DNA of 64,000 nt from Bacteroidota bacterium (GTDB lineage: Bacteria; Bacteroidota; Bacteroidia; Chitinophagales; Chitinophagaceae). The notes under the pieces are model-generated. The model made no database searches. It had not been told where the DNA came from and saw nothing but the letters and a program-made list of their open reading frames with translations. The position numbers were made by a program, and so were the translations under genes. Positions 18,920 to 28,136 of the stretch are shown here, piece after piece; positions within the stretch are counted from its first letter, which is position 1, and the number at the start of each line of letters is the position of its first letter. The stretch lies in the NCBI GenBank assembly GCA_018267575.1, contig JAFDYF010000056.1:402505-466504 (forward strand), read 5' to 3'.

Positions 18920-21106
18920 ATGAAAACCATCATTTTTTCCATTATGTATCTATCGATCGCGAGCGTTTGTCTCGCCGATCCCGGTTGGCCCAAGGTCATA
19001 GCCACTTCTGATGGCACGGTTATAAACATATACCAACCACAGCCAGAATATTTTTCTGGGAATACCTTGAAATCGCAATCGGCCATTTCTGTTTTAAAAA
19101 GCAATAGCCAAGACCCTGTCTTTGGGGTTTTCTGGTCCGTAGACAGGGTGGCCACCGATCGTGATACCCGTAAGGTTGCCATTGAATCGGTGAAGGTCAC
19201 TAACATCAAAATACCTGCAGATAGCAGTCGGTCTGAACAGGCTTATATCCGCACTGCATTGGAAACCAATATCCCGAAAGTAGAAGACGACCTTTCGTTG
19301 GATGACCTGCTTGCCTCATTGGACCAAGACCTGGAGGAAAACAAATTGTCAAAAGATATCAATAACCAACTCCCGAAAGTTGTGTATAGCAACCAGCCAT
19401 CCATGCTCGTACTGATCGACGGGGCGCCACAGTTGAGGAAAAACAAAAGTTGGGGAATGAATGTGGTGGTCAACACACCTTTTACAATCGTGCAAAACAA
19501 AGATGGGAAGTACTACCTCTATGGAGGGAGCCATTGGTACACGGCCCCTTCCGCTACTGGGCCTTATGCGTATAGCAATGATAAAGTTCCCCATAAAATA
19601 AAAAGGATTGCAAGGAAATTGAAAAAAAGCGAAAGGGAAACCAACGAAATGGCAGATAATGTTGCGCCAGATGAAAGGATCTACAATATTATCGTGAGCA
19701 CTTCACCAGAAGAATTGATACAATCCGATGGCAACCCCGATCTTGCACCCATTGAAGGCACTTCTTTATTGTATGTAAAGAATTCCGACAATGATATTTT
19801 TGTGGATACAAAGTCGCAGGATTATTATGTGCTGCTTGCAGGCCGTTGGTATCAATCAAAGGCACTCAATAGCAATAGCTCTTGGGGCTTCATACCTTCA
19901 AACGAGTTGCCTCCCGATTTTGCCAAGATACCTGAAGGGTCGCCCAAAGACCATGTGTTGGCAAGTGTGGCCGGAACCGAGGCCGCAAGAGAGGCCGTGA
20001 TGGATGCCCAAATCCCACAAACGGCGAAGATTGATAGGAGAACGGCTACCACCCAAGTGGAGTACGATGGTCAACCTCAATTTAAACCCATACCAGGCAC
20101 GAATATGGAGTATGCGGTGAACACAAGGTCAAAAGTAATATTAAATGGGGGCAGGTATTATGCGGTTGACAATGGAATCTGGTTTGTTTCAAACAGCCCA
20201 ACTGGTCCTTGGGAAGTAAGTACCGATCGCCCAGATCAAATGGATGAAATACCACCATCATCGCCTGTTTACAATCTAAAATATGTTTACGTGTACGAAA
20301 CTACACCCGACTATGCCTACATGGGCTATACCCCAGGTTACCTGGATAGTTATGTCTATGGTCCTACTGTTGTATATGGTACGGGATATTATTATGACCC
20401 ATGGTTTGGCGATTATTATTATCCAGAGCCTTGGACATGGGGGTTTGATATGGGGTACGATCCTTGGGACGGTTGGGGATTTGGGATGGGCTATGGGTTT
20501 GACTGGTTGAATATGGATTATGGTTATGATTGGGGTGGATGGTGTGGCGGCTATTGGGGACCATCTGCCTATCGACCAGCCTACTGCAGTTGGGGCGACC
20601 GCTACCACTCCGAAAGGCATGGGGGTTTTTATGGAAGGAACGCAATCGGTAATGGGCGGACAGGATTTGACATGCGCTATGCCAATAATCTCTATAGAGA
20701 TAGGCTGGGCGTTATACCTAGGACCAACGCTGGCAGGAGTTCTAATTTCTATAGCGGTAGGCAGACAGTCGGCAATAATGTTTTTTCGGATAGGTCGGGC
20801 AATATATACCAAAGAGGGAATCAGGGGCAATGGCAGCAGCGGATAAACCGCCAATGGTCACCGGTCAGAAATGCGCAACCGAATTTTACGGCTGGTTTGC
20901 AAAGGCAGCAGTTTATGCGTGAAAGGGGACAGATCAGGACTGAGAATTTTCAGCGGGCTAGCAATTTTTCAGGCATGAGGGCTAGTAGCGGCGGCGGGTT
21001 CAGGGGCGGATTTAGCGGAAGCAGGGGCGGTTTCAGTAGTGGGAGCAGTGGATTTGGCGGCGGCAGAGCTAGCTTTGGCGGCGGTGGTTTTGGAGTAAGA
21101 CGCTAA
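18920..21106 (+). CDS. Secreted modular protein with repeated YY-aromatic domains and Gly-rich tail
   Basis: This 728-residue protein has a signal peptide (IMYLSIASVCLADPG). Three related modules follow at about residues 155-230, 270-345 and 375-460. Each contains an aromatic core of the type KYYLYGGSHWYTAPSATGPY, DYYVLLAGRWYQ or GRYYAVDNGIWFVSNSPTGP, introduced by a PxL/PxF-P(I)GT-like strand such as PIPGTNMEYAVNT. Then comes a Tyr/Trp/Gly/Asp-rich part (about 480-560) with MGYTPGYLDSYVYGPTVVYG, and a Gly/Ser/Arg-rich C-terminus. I recall proteins of this make-up labelled carbohydrate-binding family V/XII, but sugar binding is not shown by the sequence. It follows the zinc-ribbon gene by 61 bp. 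A cell-surface or exopolymer role is inference. Confidence 0.72.
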   Translation: MKTIIFSIMYLSIASVCLADPGWPKVIATSDGTVINIYQPQPEYFSGNTLKSQSAISVLKSNSQDPVFGVFWSVDRVATDRDTRKVAIESVKVTNIKIPADSSRSEQAYIRTALETNIPKVEDDLSLDDLLASLDQDLEENKLSKDINNQLPKVVYSNQPSMLVLIDGAPQLRKNKSWGMNVVVNTPFTIVQNKDGKYYLYGGSHWYTAPSATGPYAYSNDKVPHKIKRIARKLKKSERETNEMADNVAPDERIYNIIVSTSPEELIQSDGNPDLAPIEGTSLLYVKNSDNDIFVDTKSQDYYVLLAGRWYQSKALNSNSSWGFIPSNELPPDFAKIPEGSPKDHVLASVAGTEAAREAVMDAQIPQTAKIDRRTATTQVEYDGQPQFKPIPGTNMEYAVNTRSKVILNGGRYYAVDNGIWFVSNSPTGPWEVSTDRPDQMDEIPPSSPVYNLKYVYVYETTPDYAYMGYTPGYLDSYVYGPTVVYGTGYYYDPWFGDYYYPEPWTWGFDMGYDPWDGWGFGMGYGFDWLNMDYGYDWGGWCGGYWGPSAYRPAYCSWGDRYHSERHGGFYGRNAIGNGRTGFDMRYANNLYRDRLGVIPRTNAGRSSNFYSGRQTVGNNVFSDRSGNIYQRGNQGQWQQRINRQWSPVRNAQPNFTAGLQRQQFMRERGQIRTENFQRASNFSGMRASSGGGFRGGFSGSRGGFSSGSSGFGGGRASFGGGGFGVRR

Positions 21107-21527
21107 CAAAACCGATGCATTTTCTTTATATCTGAAGCATAATTCAATATAAAGAAGAACCGATATTGCCACTGATGCACAGACGAGTGTGGAAGGTTAT
21201 TGTTATTGCCACTGATGCACTGATTTGTGCTGATGAGTATTCCCCTGCGCCTCCCCGTCTCTGCGGTTATTAGTATTAGAGCTAACCACATAGGCACATT
21301 GGGTACATATAGTCATAGCTATGTGCGACTATGTTTCTATGGTCCTATGAGTTTTTGATTATTGCCACTGATGCACTGATTCATAGAAATGGTTTTCCCC
21401 GCGGCCTCTGCGCCACTGCGTGAATATATTTTGCCAATGCTTGCTTGTTTAATAAAGACTTAGCGAGAAGAAACTTTTCAACCACATCAACTTTTCAACT
21501 TACTCCCATTGCGTGAGATAAAACAAC
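21107..21527. repeat. Convergent spacer with dispersed repeat units
   Basis: No gene is seen. The unit ATTGCCACTGATGCAC occurs three times (about 21165, 21205 and 21361). The second copy is followed by CTGATTTGTGCTGATGA, then the pyrimidine-rich CCTCCCCGTCTCTGCGGTT and GCTAACCACATAGGCACATT, in the same order as in the spacer at 13.5-13.7 kb. A final variant reads CGCGGCCTCTGCGCCACTGC at about 21400. The surrounding genes (modular secreted protein and ychF) converge on it. Confidence 0.78.
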
Positions 21528-22628
21528 TTAAACATTGAACCTGAAGTGCATCACATCCCCATCTTTCACTACATATTCTTTGCCCTCGATTCTCAGCTTG
21601 CCATTTTCACGACAGGCCGCTTCTGAGCCATATTGTACAAAATCTTGGTAGGCGATTACCTCGGCCTTGATGAAACCTTTTTCAAAATCCGTATGGATCA
21701 CACTTGCTGCCTGTGGCGCTTTCCATCCTTCATGAATGGTCCAGGCCCTTACTTCTTGTACACCAGCAGTGAAATAGGTGAGTAGGTTGAGCAATTTATA
21801 AGTTGAACGGATTAGTTTGTTCAAGGCCGGTTCCTTCATTTTATATTCTTCCATGAACAATTGTTGATCGGCAGGGTCTTCCATTTCGGAGATTTGCGCT
21901 TCGATTGAATTGTTCATCACAATGACCTGTGCATTTTCCTCTACCACCGCTTTTATCAATGCTTCAGAAAATTTATTTCCAGTGTGCATGCTGGCTTCAT
22001 CCACATTCGCCACATACAGCACAGGCTTATCTGTCAATAAGAAAAGGTCGGCAACAGCTATTTTGTCTTCCTTGCTTAAATCAAGTTCACGGATATTTTT
22101 TCCTTTCTCCAGATGCTCTTTGCATTTCTTCAAAATCTCATATTCTGCTTTTGCTTTGACATCTCCAGTCTTGGCCAATTTTTCAGCCTTGCTGTATTTT
22201 TTATCAATACTGTCCAGATCCTTCAACTGAAGTTCGGTATCAATAATTTCTTTATCAGCAATGGGATTGATAGCACCTTCGTCACGCAAAATATTTTCAT
22301 CCTCAAAACAACGGATCACATGTACAATGGCATCCACTTCACGAATATTGGCCAAAAACTTATTGCCCAAACCTTCGCCTTTGCTGGCGCCCTTCACCAA
22401 ACCAGCAATATCAACGATCTCGATTTGCGTGGGTACCGTGCGGTTAGGCTTCACCAGTTCGGCAAGTTTGTCCATTCGTTCGTCAGGCACATTCACCAAT
22501 CCGATATTGGGCTCAATGGTGCAAAACCGATAGTTGCTGGCCTGTGCTTTAGCACTGTTGCTGACCGCATTAAATAAAGTCGATTTCCCTACATTCGGTA
22601 ATCCCACAATGCCTGCTTGCAATCCCAT
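21528..22628 (-). CDS. ychF: Redox-regulated GTPase/ATPase YchF (Obg family)
   Basis: YchF is a universally conserved ribosome-associated P-loop protein that prefers ATP and has a regulatory role in stress and translation. The 366-residue product is full length: G1 [15 protein letters not shown] at residues 8-22, [20 protein letters not shown] as G3 with its conserved insertion, NVDE in place of the NKxD G4 motif (the known cause of ATP preference), a helical coiled-coil arm in the middle, and the C-terminal TGS domain ([20 protein letters not shown] through [17 protein letters not shown]). It is divergent from the SpmAB gene; a well-formed promoter lies 26-58 bp upstream of the start. Confidence 0.97.
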   Translation of the reverse strand: MGLQAGIVGLPNVGKSTLFNAVSNSAKAQASNYRFCTIEPNIGLVNVPDERMDKLAELVKPNRTVPTQIEIVDIAGLVKGASKGEGLGNKFLANIREVDAIVHVIRCFEDENILRDEGAINPIADKEIIDTELQLKDLDSIDKKYSKAEKLAKTGDVKAKAEYEILKKCKEHLEKGKNIRELDLSKEDKIAVADLFLLTDKPVLYVANVDEASMHTGNKFSEALIKAVVEENAQVIVMNNSIEAQISEMEDPADQQLFMEEYKMKEPALNKLIRSTYKLLNLLTYFTAGVQEVRAWTIHEGWKAPQAASVIHTDFEKGFIKAEVIAYQDFVQYGSEAACRENGKLRIEGKEYVVKDGDVMHFRFNV

Positions 22629-22653
22629 GGTGTTGGTTGATTTTTTTGAGCGG

Positions 22654-22686
22654 CAAAGGTAATCAGATTTAGGTACAATTGATCAA
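22654..22686 (-). promoter_or_regulatory. Bacteroidota-type promoter for ychF
   Basis: On the minus strand TACCTTTG (22661-22654) is an exact TAnnTTTG -7 box. A TTG lies 22 bp upstream (22686-22684), within the usual spacing range. The predicted start of transcription is about 20 bp before the ychF start codon. Confidence 0.5.
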
Positions 22687-22777
22687 TGGTTTGTGCATGG
22701 TATTTCACTGACACTAATATCTTGTCGCCAAAATATTTTTTGGTATTTTCATTTGCAATAACCCTTAAAAGCACAAT

Positions 22778-24010
22778 ATGGCGCTCAATTTTATCTGGAT
22801 TGCCTTTTTTCTGATTGCATTTGTCATTGCCTCCATCAAGCTGGTTTTTTTGGGTGATACGGAAATATTCAAAAACATCATTGATGGGGTTTTTGATGCG
22901 GCCAACACCAGTGTGCAAATTTCGATTGGGCTGATTGGGGTAATGTCCCTTTTTCTCGGCTTTATGAATATTGGTGAAAAAGCGGGTGCTGTTAGTTTTA
23001 TGTCGAGGATGGTGGGACCTTTTTTCAGAAAACTTTTCCCCGAGATTCCCAAGAACCATCCTTCGATGGGGCATATGATGATGAATTTTTCCGCCAACCT
23101 ACTCAATCTGGATAACGCTGCCACTCCTTTTGGCTTGAAAGCTATGCAAAGCTTGCAGGACCTCAACCCGCAAAAAGAAACAGCTTCCAATGCACAGATC
23201 ATGTTTATGGTGTTGCATGCGTCTGGACTAACGCTTATCCCTATTAGTGTGATTGCCCAACGTGCCATCATGAAATCTAGCGACCCCACCCTTATTTTTA
23301 TTCCCTGCATGATTGCCACTTTTGTAGCGACTGTAGTGGGAATGATTGCGGTTGCGATACGGCAGCGCATCCAACTTTTTAATGGGGTAGTGATTGGCTG
23401 GATTGGCTCCATCAGTATACTGATTGGCGGATTGATTTATTTTTTTAGGTCGCACCCCGCACAGATCGATACTTTTTCGAAAGTGCTGAGCAATGGGTTG
23501 ATTCTTTTTTTGTTCACTGCGTTTATTATTGGTGGGGTAGTCAAAAAAATTAATGTGTACGAATCCTTTATCGATGGGGCCAAACAAGGTTTTGATGTGG
23601 CGGTGAAGATCATCCCTTTTCTGGTAGGCATGCTCGTGGCCATTAGTGTATTGCGCAATTGTGGGGTATTCGATTATATGATACAAGGTTTTAGCTGGCT
23701 GTTTGGGTCGATGGGGATCAATACCGATTTTGTCAGGGCCTTGCCTACTGCCCTCATGCGTCCTTTGAGTGGGAGCGCTTCCCGTGCCATGATGATCGAT
23801 ACGATGAAACAATATGGCGCAGACTCCTTCCCAGCATTGGTATCAGGCGTGATGCAGGGATCCTCGGATACAACCTTTTTTATTGTTGCACTATATTTTG
23901 GTTCGGTAGGGATCAAAAAAACAAGGTATGCCGTGCCTGCGGCATTGCTGGCCGATTTGGCAGGCGTGATAACTGCAATCACGGTGTCGTATATCTTTTT
24001 TCATAGGTAA
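22778..24010 (+). CDS. Fused SpmA/SpmB-type nucleoside-recognition membrane protein
   Basis: The 410-residue product joins two homologous halves, each with several membrane helices and a Gate-type nucleoside-recognition motif. The first half (about 1-200) reads FKNIIDGVFDAANTSVQIS and then NLDNAATPFGLKAMQSLQ; the second (about 235-410) has YESFIDGAKQGFDVAVKIIP, SGSASRAMMIDTM and QGSSDTTFFIVALYFG. In Bacillus the two halves are separate proteins, SpmA and SpmB; fusion is common in Bacteroidota, which do not sporulate, so the old name is misleading and the role is probably transport. The gene starts directly at a good ATG and is convergent with the barrel gene at 24.2 kb. Confidence 0.9.
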   Translation: MALNFIWIAFFLIAFVIASIKLVFLGDTEIFKNIIDGVFDAANTSVQISIGLIGVMSLFLGFMNIGEKAGAVSFMSRMVGPFFRKLFPEIPKNHPSMGHMMMNFSANLLNLDNAATPFGLKAMQSLQDLNPQKETASNAQIMFMVLHASGLTLIPISVIAQRAIMKSSDPTLIFIPCMIATFVATVVGMIAVAIRQRIQLFNGVVIGWIGSISILIGGLIYFFRSHPAQIDTFSKVLSNGLILFLFTAFIIGGVVKKINVYESFIDGAKQGFDVAVKIIPFLVGMLVAISVLRNCGVFDYMIQGFSWLFGSMGINTDFVRALPTALMRPLSGSASRAMMIDTMKQYGADSFPALVSGVMQGSSDTTFFIVALYFGSVGIKKTRYAVPAALLADLAGVITAITVSYIFFHR

Positions 24011-24180
24011 ATGTTGAATAGTCCGAAAGTCAGTTGTTAGGAGTTCTTAGTCGGTAGTCGATAGTCAAGACTCGGGAGTTATAGTATCTCCCAATCAAAC
24101 TATCAACTTAACAAACTCCCAACCTAATTCCCAATTCCCAATTCCTCCTTAAGCCTTCCACCCTAAACCTTACACCTTAA
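24011..24180. repeat. Convergent spacer of simple hyphenated repeats
   Basis: The left part repeats GTCAGTTG / AGTCGGTAGTCGATAGTC; the right part is pyrimidine-rich with AATTCCCAATTCCCAATTCC at about 24127. GGGAG and CTCCC flank a short AT loop at about 24077-24095, forming a weak hairpin. A similar CCCAATTCCCAACCCC string recurs at about 32150. Confidence 0.6.
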
Positions 24181-24639
24181 CTAAAAAGTAAATCTGGCGG
24201 TTACCCCAAATGCATCCGGTACAAAATTGATAGCAGGGATGATATCCAGTTCTGGTTTCCAGTCAAGTGAAAGATTGATGGGCGCATTTTGGAATTTATA
24301 ATCCAGCCCTACCACACCGGTGGGCCCCACATAGGCATTGCCGCTTTGGAAACCCACATAACCGCCGCCGCCATAATACCATTTAAAGGCTGGTGTGTTG
24401 CCAATCAACAAATGTCTTTCATAAAGACCGCCAATGCCAAACCGGGTAGGGCCAAAAGAGGCAAGCCCTTCAATTGCATCCCGATCGTTCATGAAATATT
24501 TTATGCTCACCGAATTGCTCAAGGTAGGCGCTGCAGAACTGAGACGGATACCAATGGCAACTTTATAATCCTGAGCAGATGCCCGGTTACTGATACCAAT
24601 AACCACTATTAGAATAATAAAGAAGGTTGTTTTACGCAT
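24181..24639 (-). CDS. Small secreted beta-barrel-like protein
   Basis: The 152-residue protein has a signal peptide (MRKTTFFIILIVVIGISNRA, cleavage after ASAQ). The rest consists of short strands and turns, for example GLYERHLLIGNTPAFKWYYG, GGGGYVGFQSGNAYVGPTGV and NLSLDWKPELDIIP, ending in FGVTARFTF with a terminal aromatic, as outer-membrane barrel proteins do. It resembles the outer-membrane protein family of Bacteroidota that is annotated only as hypothetical. No operon partner: the OstA-like gene ahead ends at 24803 on the same strand after a gap of about 160 bp. Confidence 0.72.
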   Translation of the reverse strand: MRKTTFFIILIVVIGISNRASAQDYKVAIGIRLSSAAPTLSNSVSIKYFMNDRDAIEGLASFGPTRFGIGGLYERHLLIGNTPAFKWYYGGGGYVGFQSGNAYVGPTGVVGLDYKFQNAPINLSLDWKPELDIIPAINFVPDAFGVTARFTF

Positions 24640-24802
24640 AAAGGTTTATTGCATTGGAACGAAAATAAGACAAAAGTATTTATCTGGATTTGTTAGAACT
24701 TTCTTAATGTTTATCTTCAAGCTTAGCAGCACTAAGTTTATACTATTTGTGAAAGTTTTGGTGAGAAAAGGCTTGGTAAGATGGATGGACCTAATAAAAT
24801 GG

Positions 24803-26959
24803 TTATTGCCCGAATAGTTCGGATTTTGATTTCGGTCTCAGGTCATCCTGCCATTTAAAGTTCTTCAGCCGCATATCATCAAAATTTACTTTTCTGATTG
24901 GACTAAAAGTACCTTCCCCATCATTGCGCAATACTACTTTGTTCAGTTCCTTGTTCAGAAAATACATGTCGATGATGGAGGCCTTCGACTGGTTCACCCC
25001 AAAGAAAGCTTTATGTTCGTCCTGTGCATAATAAATGCTTTCTGCATTTCCTTTGGCCCTCATATGATCGATGCCACCATCCTTGAAATAGCCGTTCAAG
25101 GTATTGCCCTTAATCTGATTGAATAGGTCATTACCTACTTTGTTGATTACCATCGCATTTTCAAAAACATATAGGCGGCTGGCTTTTTTGTTTTTGGTAT
25201 ACAGATAAATGGTATCGCCGGTTATCTGGGAGCCATTTGCCCAAACAATAGGGTTGGTGAAAAGCTTGAAGATGGAATCTTTGGCAGAATAAAATAAACT
25301 ATCAGCTACTGCCTGCATGGAATCGGTGAAGATGCGTACATGGTGGTATGCCTGCAGGTAGCGGTTGGTACTGTCGTCTTGTGGAGGTTCGGCTATGGCG
25401 ATACTTTTATTTGGGGAGGCATTGACTGCCTTGTTTTTTTCATTTGATTTTCGCTCAATTTTTTTGGGAATTAGTGCAACAGGCTTCGGCAATTTTTTAA
25501 AAACTGCAAAACCTTTTTTAGGATAGCTACTCACAGCCACCATCTTATTGCCCATCAAGGAATCGGTTTGGAATGTTTTCCCCGCACTGTTTTCAATTGC
25601 CTGATCCTGGGGCAGTGGAATATAAATATTGGGTTTGGGTATAGGCACAGGTGGAACTGGTGGGGGCGTGGGGGCTACATGATTTCTTTCCCTTCTTCTT
25701 TTTTTCTTGGTTTTGGCGACAGGTTCAATTTTTTTTTCAATACTATCTTTAAGGGTAGTGGAGTCTGATACTACTTTGGGCAGTGACTGTACGCTGTCTT
25801 TATTCTCTTTGGCAAGCAAAGCATTTTTTTTCTGGAGCGAATCTGCGATCCTGGCCTTTTCCATTTTTACACTATCCATGTGGATACTATCTTTTACCCT
25901 TGCTATTTCTGCCCGAATACTATCATTATGTCTTTTTATTGAATCGGCGTATAGCAGATCGGTGATCTTTCCAGAAAACAAAGTGTCGGCAGTGATATAG
26001 ATGGAGTCTTGTTCCTGTTTTAGGATGACCAATGGTTTTTCAGTGGCAATAAAATTTTTTGTTTTTCTGTTTGCCACCATGTGGTTGGATAATACAGAAA
26101 TACCTTGGGTAGAATCTACATATACGGCATTCCCATCGGCAATGCTCATGCCCGTACTATCGTCGAATTGAACATGGTCGCCCGTGATTCTTTGGGAACC
26201 TTGTGTAATGATGGGCCTTTTGCCGAATTGTGCTTTTCGGTTGCTCATGTCGTAGACCCCTTCTTTGGTCACAATGGTATTGCCACTACTATCACGTATA
26301 TGCGTGAGGGTGATGAATGTGGCCAGCTTGGATTGGGTATTATACAATAGGGAATCTGAGGTAAGGTCATAGGCAGGGTCCTTCAATACCACATCTTTTT
26401 TAAAATAGACATCTTTGGTCTCTGCATAATAAGTGCCTTCCTTACTGGTCAATACGCTCGATTCATTGATCACTTTGCCACCATTGATGTAAGTGCCGAT
26501 CTTCATATTCATGTCGTACTGGAGGTCATCGGTCAGCAAAGTGCCTTTGCCGCTGACCATGCGTACTTTTTTCTGGAAAATCGCATATTTCTTGTCCACA
26601 TAGTACTTCATGTATTGCGAATAGATATTGGTAGTGTCGGAGTCATTGATATGTACATTGCCAAAAGCTTCTACAATATTTTCTTTTTGGTTCATCACCA
26701 CACTATCGCAATAGAAAAAAGTATTGTCCTCCTGAAGTTCCACATCACCTACCAAGGATTGCAATTTGATGGAATCCTTGGTCTCTTCCCGCATTTTGTT
26801 GGCATTCCAGATGTACACAATTTTTACGGAGTCGTTGGCGCTGTTCTTGAAGCTGATGGGCAAGGCAGCATGGGAGGTATGTTTGGGTTTTTGCCCCATG
26901 CAAATATTCACTGTAAAGCAAAACAAACAGGTAGAAAGCAAAAAGAATAGAAACTTCAT
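24803..26959 (-). CDS. OstA/LptA-like organic-solvent-tolerance protein
   Basis: The 718-residue protein has a signal peptide (FLFFLLSTCLFCFTVNICMG) and OstA-type repeated strands in its first 300 residues: KLQSLVGDVELQEDNTFFYC, VEAFGNVHINDSDTTNIYSQ, and KGTLLTDDLQYDMNMKIGTY. A low-complexity Ser/Asp/Lys-rich linker with a Pro-rich run follows at about 380-470, and a second OstA-like segment from about 560 to the end. LptA-type proteins bridge the periplasm and carry LPS to LptD. Here the gene starts 2 bp after the stop of an MCE-family gene in the same operon, and a divergent LptD-like gene lies 2.3 kb upstream, which together make an LPS-export role plausible. Confidence 0.85.
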   Translation of the reverse strand: MKFLFFLLSTCLFCFTVNICMGQKPKHTSHAALPISFKNSANDSVKIVYIWNANKMREETKDSIKLQSLVGDVELQEDNTFFYCDSVVMNQKENIVEAFGNVHINDSDTTNIYSQYMKYYVDKKYAIFQKKVRMVSGKGTLLTDDLQYDMNMKIGTYINGGKVINESSVLTSKEGTYYAETKDVYFKKDVVLKDPAYDLTSDSLLYNTQSKLATFITLTHIRDSSGNTIVTKEGVYDMSNRKAQFGKRPIITQGSQRITGDHVQFDDSTGMSIADGNAVYVDSTQGISVLSNHMVANRKTKNFIATEKPLVILKQEQDSIYITADTLFSGKITDLLYADSIKRHNDSIRAEIARVKDSIHMDSVKMEKARIADSLQKKNALLAKENKDSVQSLPKVVSDSTTLKDSIEKKIEPVAKTKKKRRRERNHVAPTPPPVPPVPIPKPNIYIPLPQDQAIENSAGKTFQTDSLMGNKMVAVSSYPKKGFAVFKKLPKPVALIPKKIERKSNEKNKAVNASPNKSIAIAEPPQDDSTNRYLQAYHHVRIFTDSMQAVADSLFYSAKDSIFKLFTNPIVWANGSQITGDTIYLYTKNKKASRLYVFENAMVINKVGNDLFNQIKGNTLNGYFKDGGIDHMRAKGNAESIYYAQDEHKAFFGVNQSKASIIDMYFLNKELNKVVLRNDGEGTFSPIRKVNFDDMRLKNFKWQDDLRPKSKSELFGQ

Positions 26960-26961
26960 TT

Positions 26962-27951
26962 TTAGTTCCCCAGTTTTGAAGTAGAGTCAGCCAATGGCCC
27001 CATCAATGGGCCGCTTTTGTCTTTGCGCCCAAAAACAGAAATATTAACGTATCGTTTTGGGTGCATGCGCAAGTCATCCAACAAAGTATTCAAACTGCGG
27101 GAAGTGTTTTCCAGATTGAGGTAAAGTTTTTTATCGTTGAGCAATAGCCCAAGCGAGCCACTTCCATTGTTCAGTTTTGATATGGCGGTATTCAATTGCC
27201 CCATAGTGCCATGGATGGATTCTACGGTTTCCTCAATTTTGGAATTGGCCAACTTGGCCGTGGTCTTATTCAGGTTGGCAAGCGTTTCGTTGATTTGCCC
27301 ATTGTTATTTGCAAGATTATGGGTAAAGCTATCTACATTTTGTAGCGATTTTGCCAATGTGCCTGTTTGGGTATTCAATATCAATTGAAGTGAGGCTGAG
27401 GATCCAGCCAAATTGGATAGGATGGAGCCAAAATTATTTTTTGTTCTGGGGTCAAAAAGAGAGCCCACTACTTCCACCAGCGAGTCCAATGATTTTAGTG
27501 TGCCGTTCAATTGGGCCACAATGGGGTTGATATTGCTTTCCACCTCGGCCAACAAACCTGGCTTTTCTCTCGTCGTCAAAGTGTCCCCACTTTTTAGGAA
27601 TTCAGTTTCATCTCCTTTTTTGATAATGATCACGGGCTGGTTCAAAAGACTGGTCTGTATTTCTGCATACGAATTTTTGGGGATGTGGATGTCTTTCTTA
27701 AGGGTGATTTCCAGTATGATGGCGTCAAGGTCCTTGTCGGTTTCCTTGATGCCCGTTACATTCCCCACTAGCAATCCGTTAATTTTTACTCCGTTTGAAA
27801 GTTCTACGCCATCCACATTTTTGAAGGATGCATATATTTTGCTGCTATGTTCAAAAAGCTTTTTGCCCTTCAAAAAATTGAAGCCCAATATGAGTAGGGT
27901 GATGGATATGGCCGTTAAGGCTCCAATTTTTGTTTCATTAGAAATTTTCAT
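26962..27951 (-). CDS. MCE/MlaD family protein
   Basis: A 329-residue protein with an N-terminal membrane anchor (TAISITLLILGFNFLKG, residues 13-29) and one MCE domain (about 38-125), starting IYASFKNVDGVELSNGVKI and including GLLVGNVTGI and IHIPKNSYAEIQTSLL. The remainder is long, helical and rich in Asn, Leu, Thr and Ser, as the coiled needle of MlaD relatives. MCE proteins move phospholipid between the membranes. It precedes the OstA-like gene by 2 bp and follows the amidase gene, so outer-membrane lipid delivery and wall processing share an operon. The Mla ATPase and permease are not in this window. Confidence 0.9.
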   Translation of the reverse strand: MKISNETKIGALTAISITLLILGFNFLKGKKLFEHSSKIYASFKNVDGVELSNGVKINGLLVGNVTGIKETDKDLDAIILEITLKKDIHIPKNSYAEIQTSLLNQPVIIIKKGDETEFLKSGDTLTTREKPGLLAEVESNINPIVAQLNGTLKSLDSLVEVVGSLFDPRTKNNFGSILSNLAGSSASLQLILNTQTGTLAKSLQNVDSFTHNLANNNGQINETLANLNKTTAKLANSKIEETVESIHGTMGQLNTAISKLNNGSGSLGLLLNDKKLYLNLENTSRSLNTLLDDLRMHPKRYVNISVFGRKDKSGPLMGPLADSTSKLGN

Positions 27952-28136
27952 TCACAGATTGTTTTGTAAAACAGATGATTGATAAAGGGCTTAAAATTGC
28001 TGATAAAAAACCAATAAGGCAACAAATGTAGCAAATTTGTAAGGTCGGTATAAGAAGATAGCGTTAAATGCATCTAATCTTCAATGATTTGACACCGATT
28101 TCACAAATCTGCCCGAAATGGTTAAGCACCGAAACC

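Noticed and set aside
20276..20854. 192-codon minus-strand frame in the modular secreted protein
   Set aside because: It is the complement of the Tyr/Gly/Trp-rich coding region and has the biased composition expected from that.
22589..23412. Minus-strand frames antisense to the SpmAB gene
   Set aside because: They are shadows of a well-supported membrane-protein gene.
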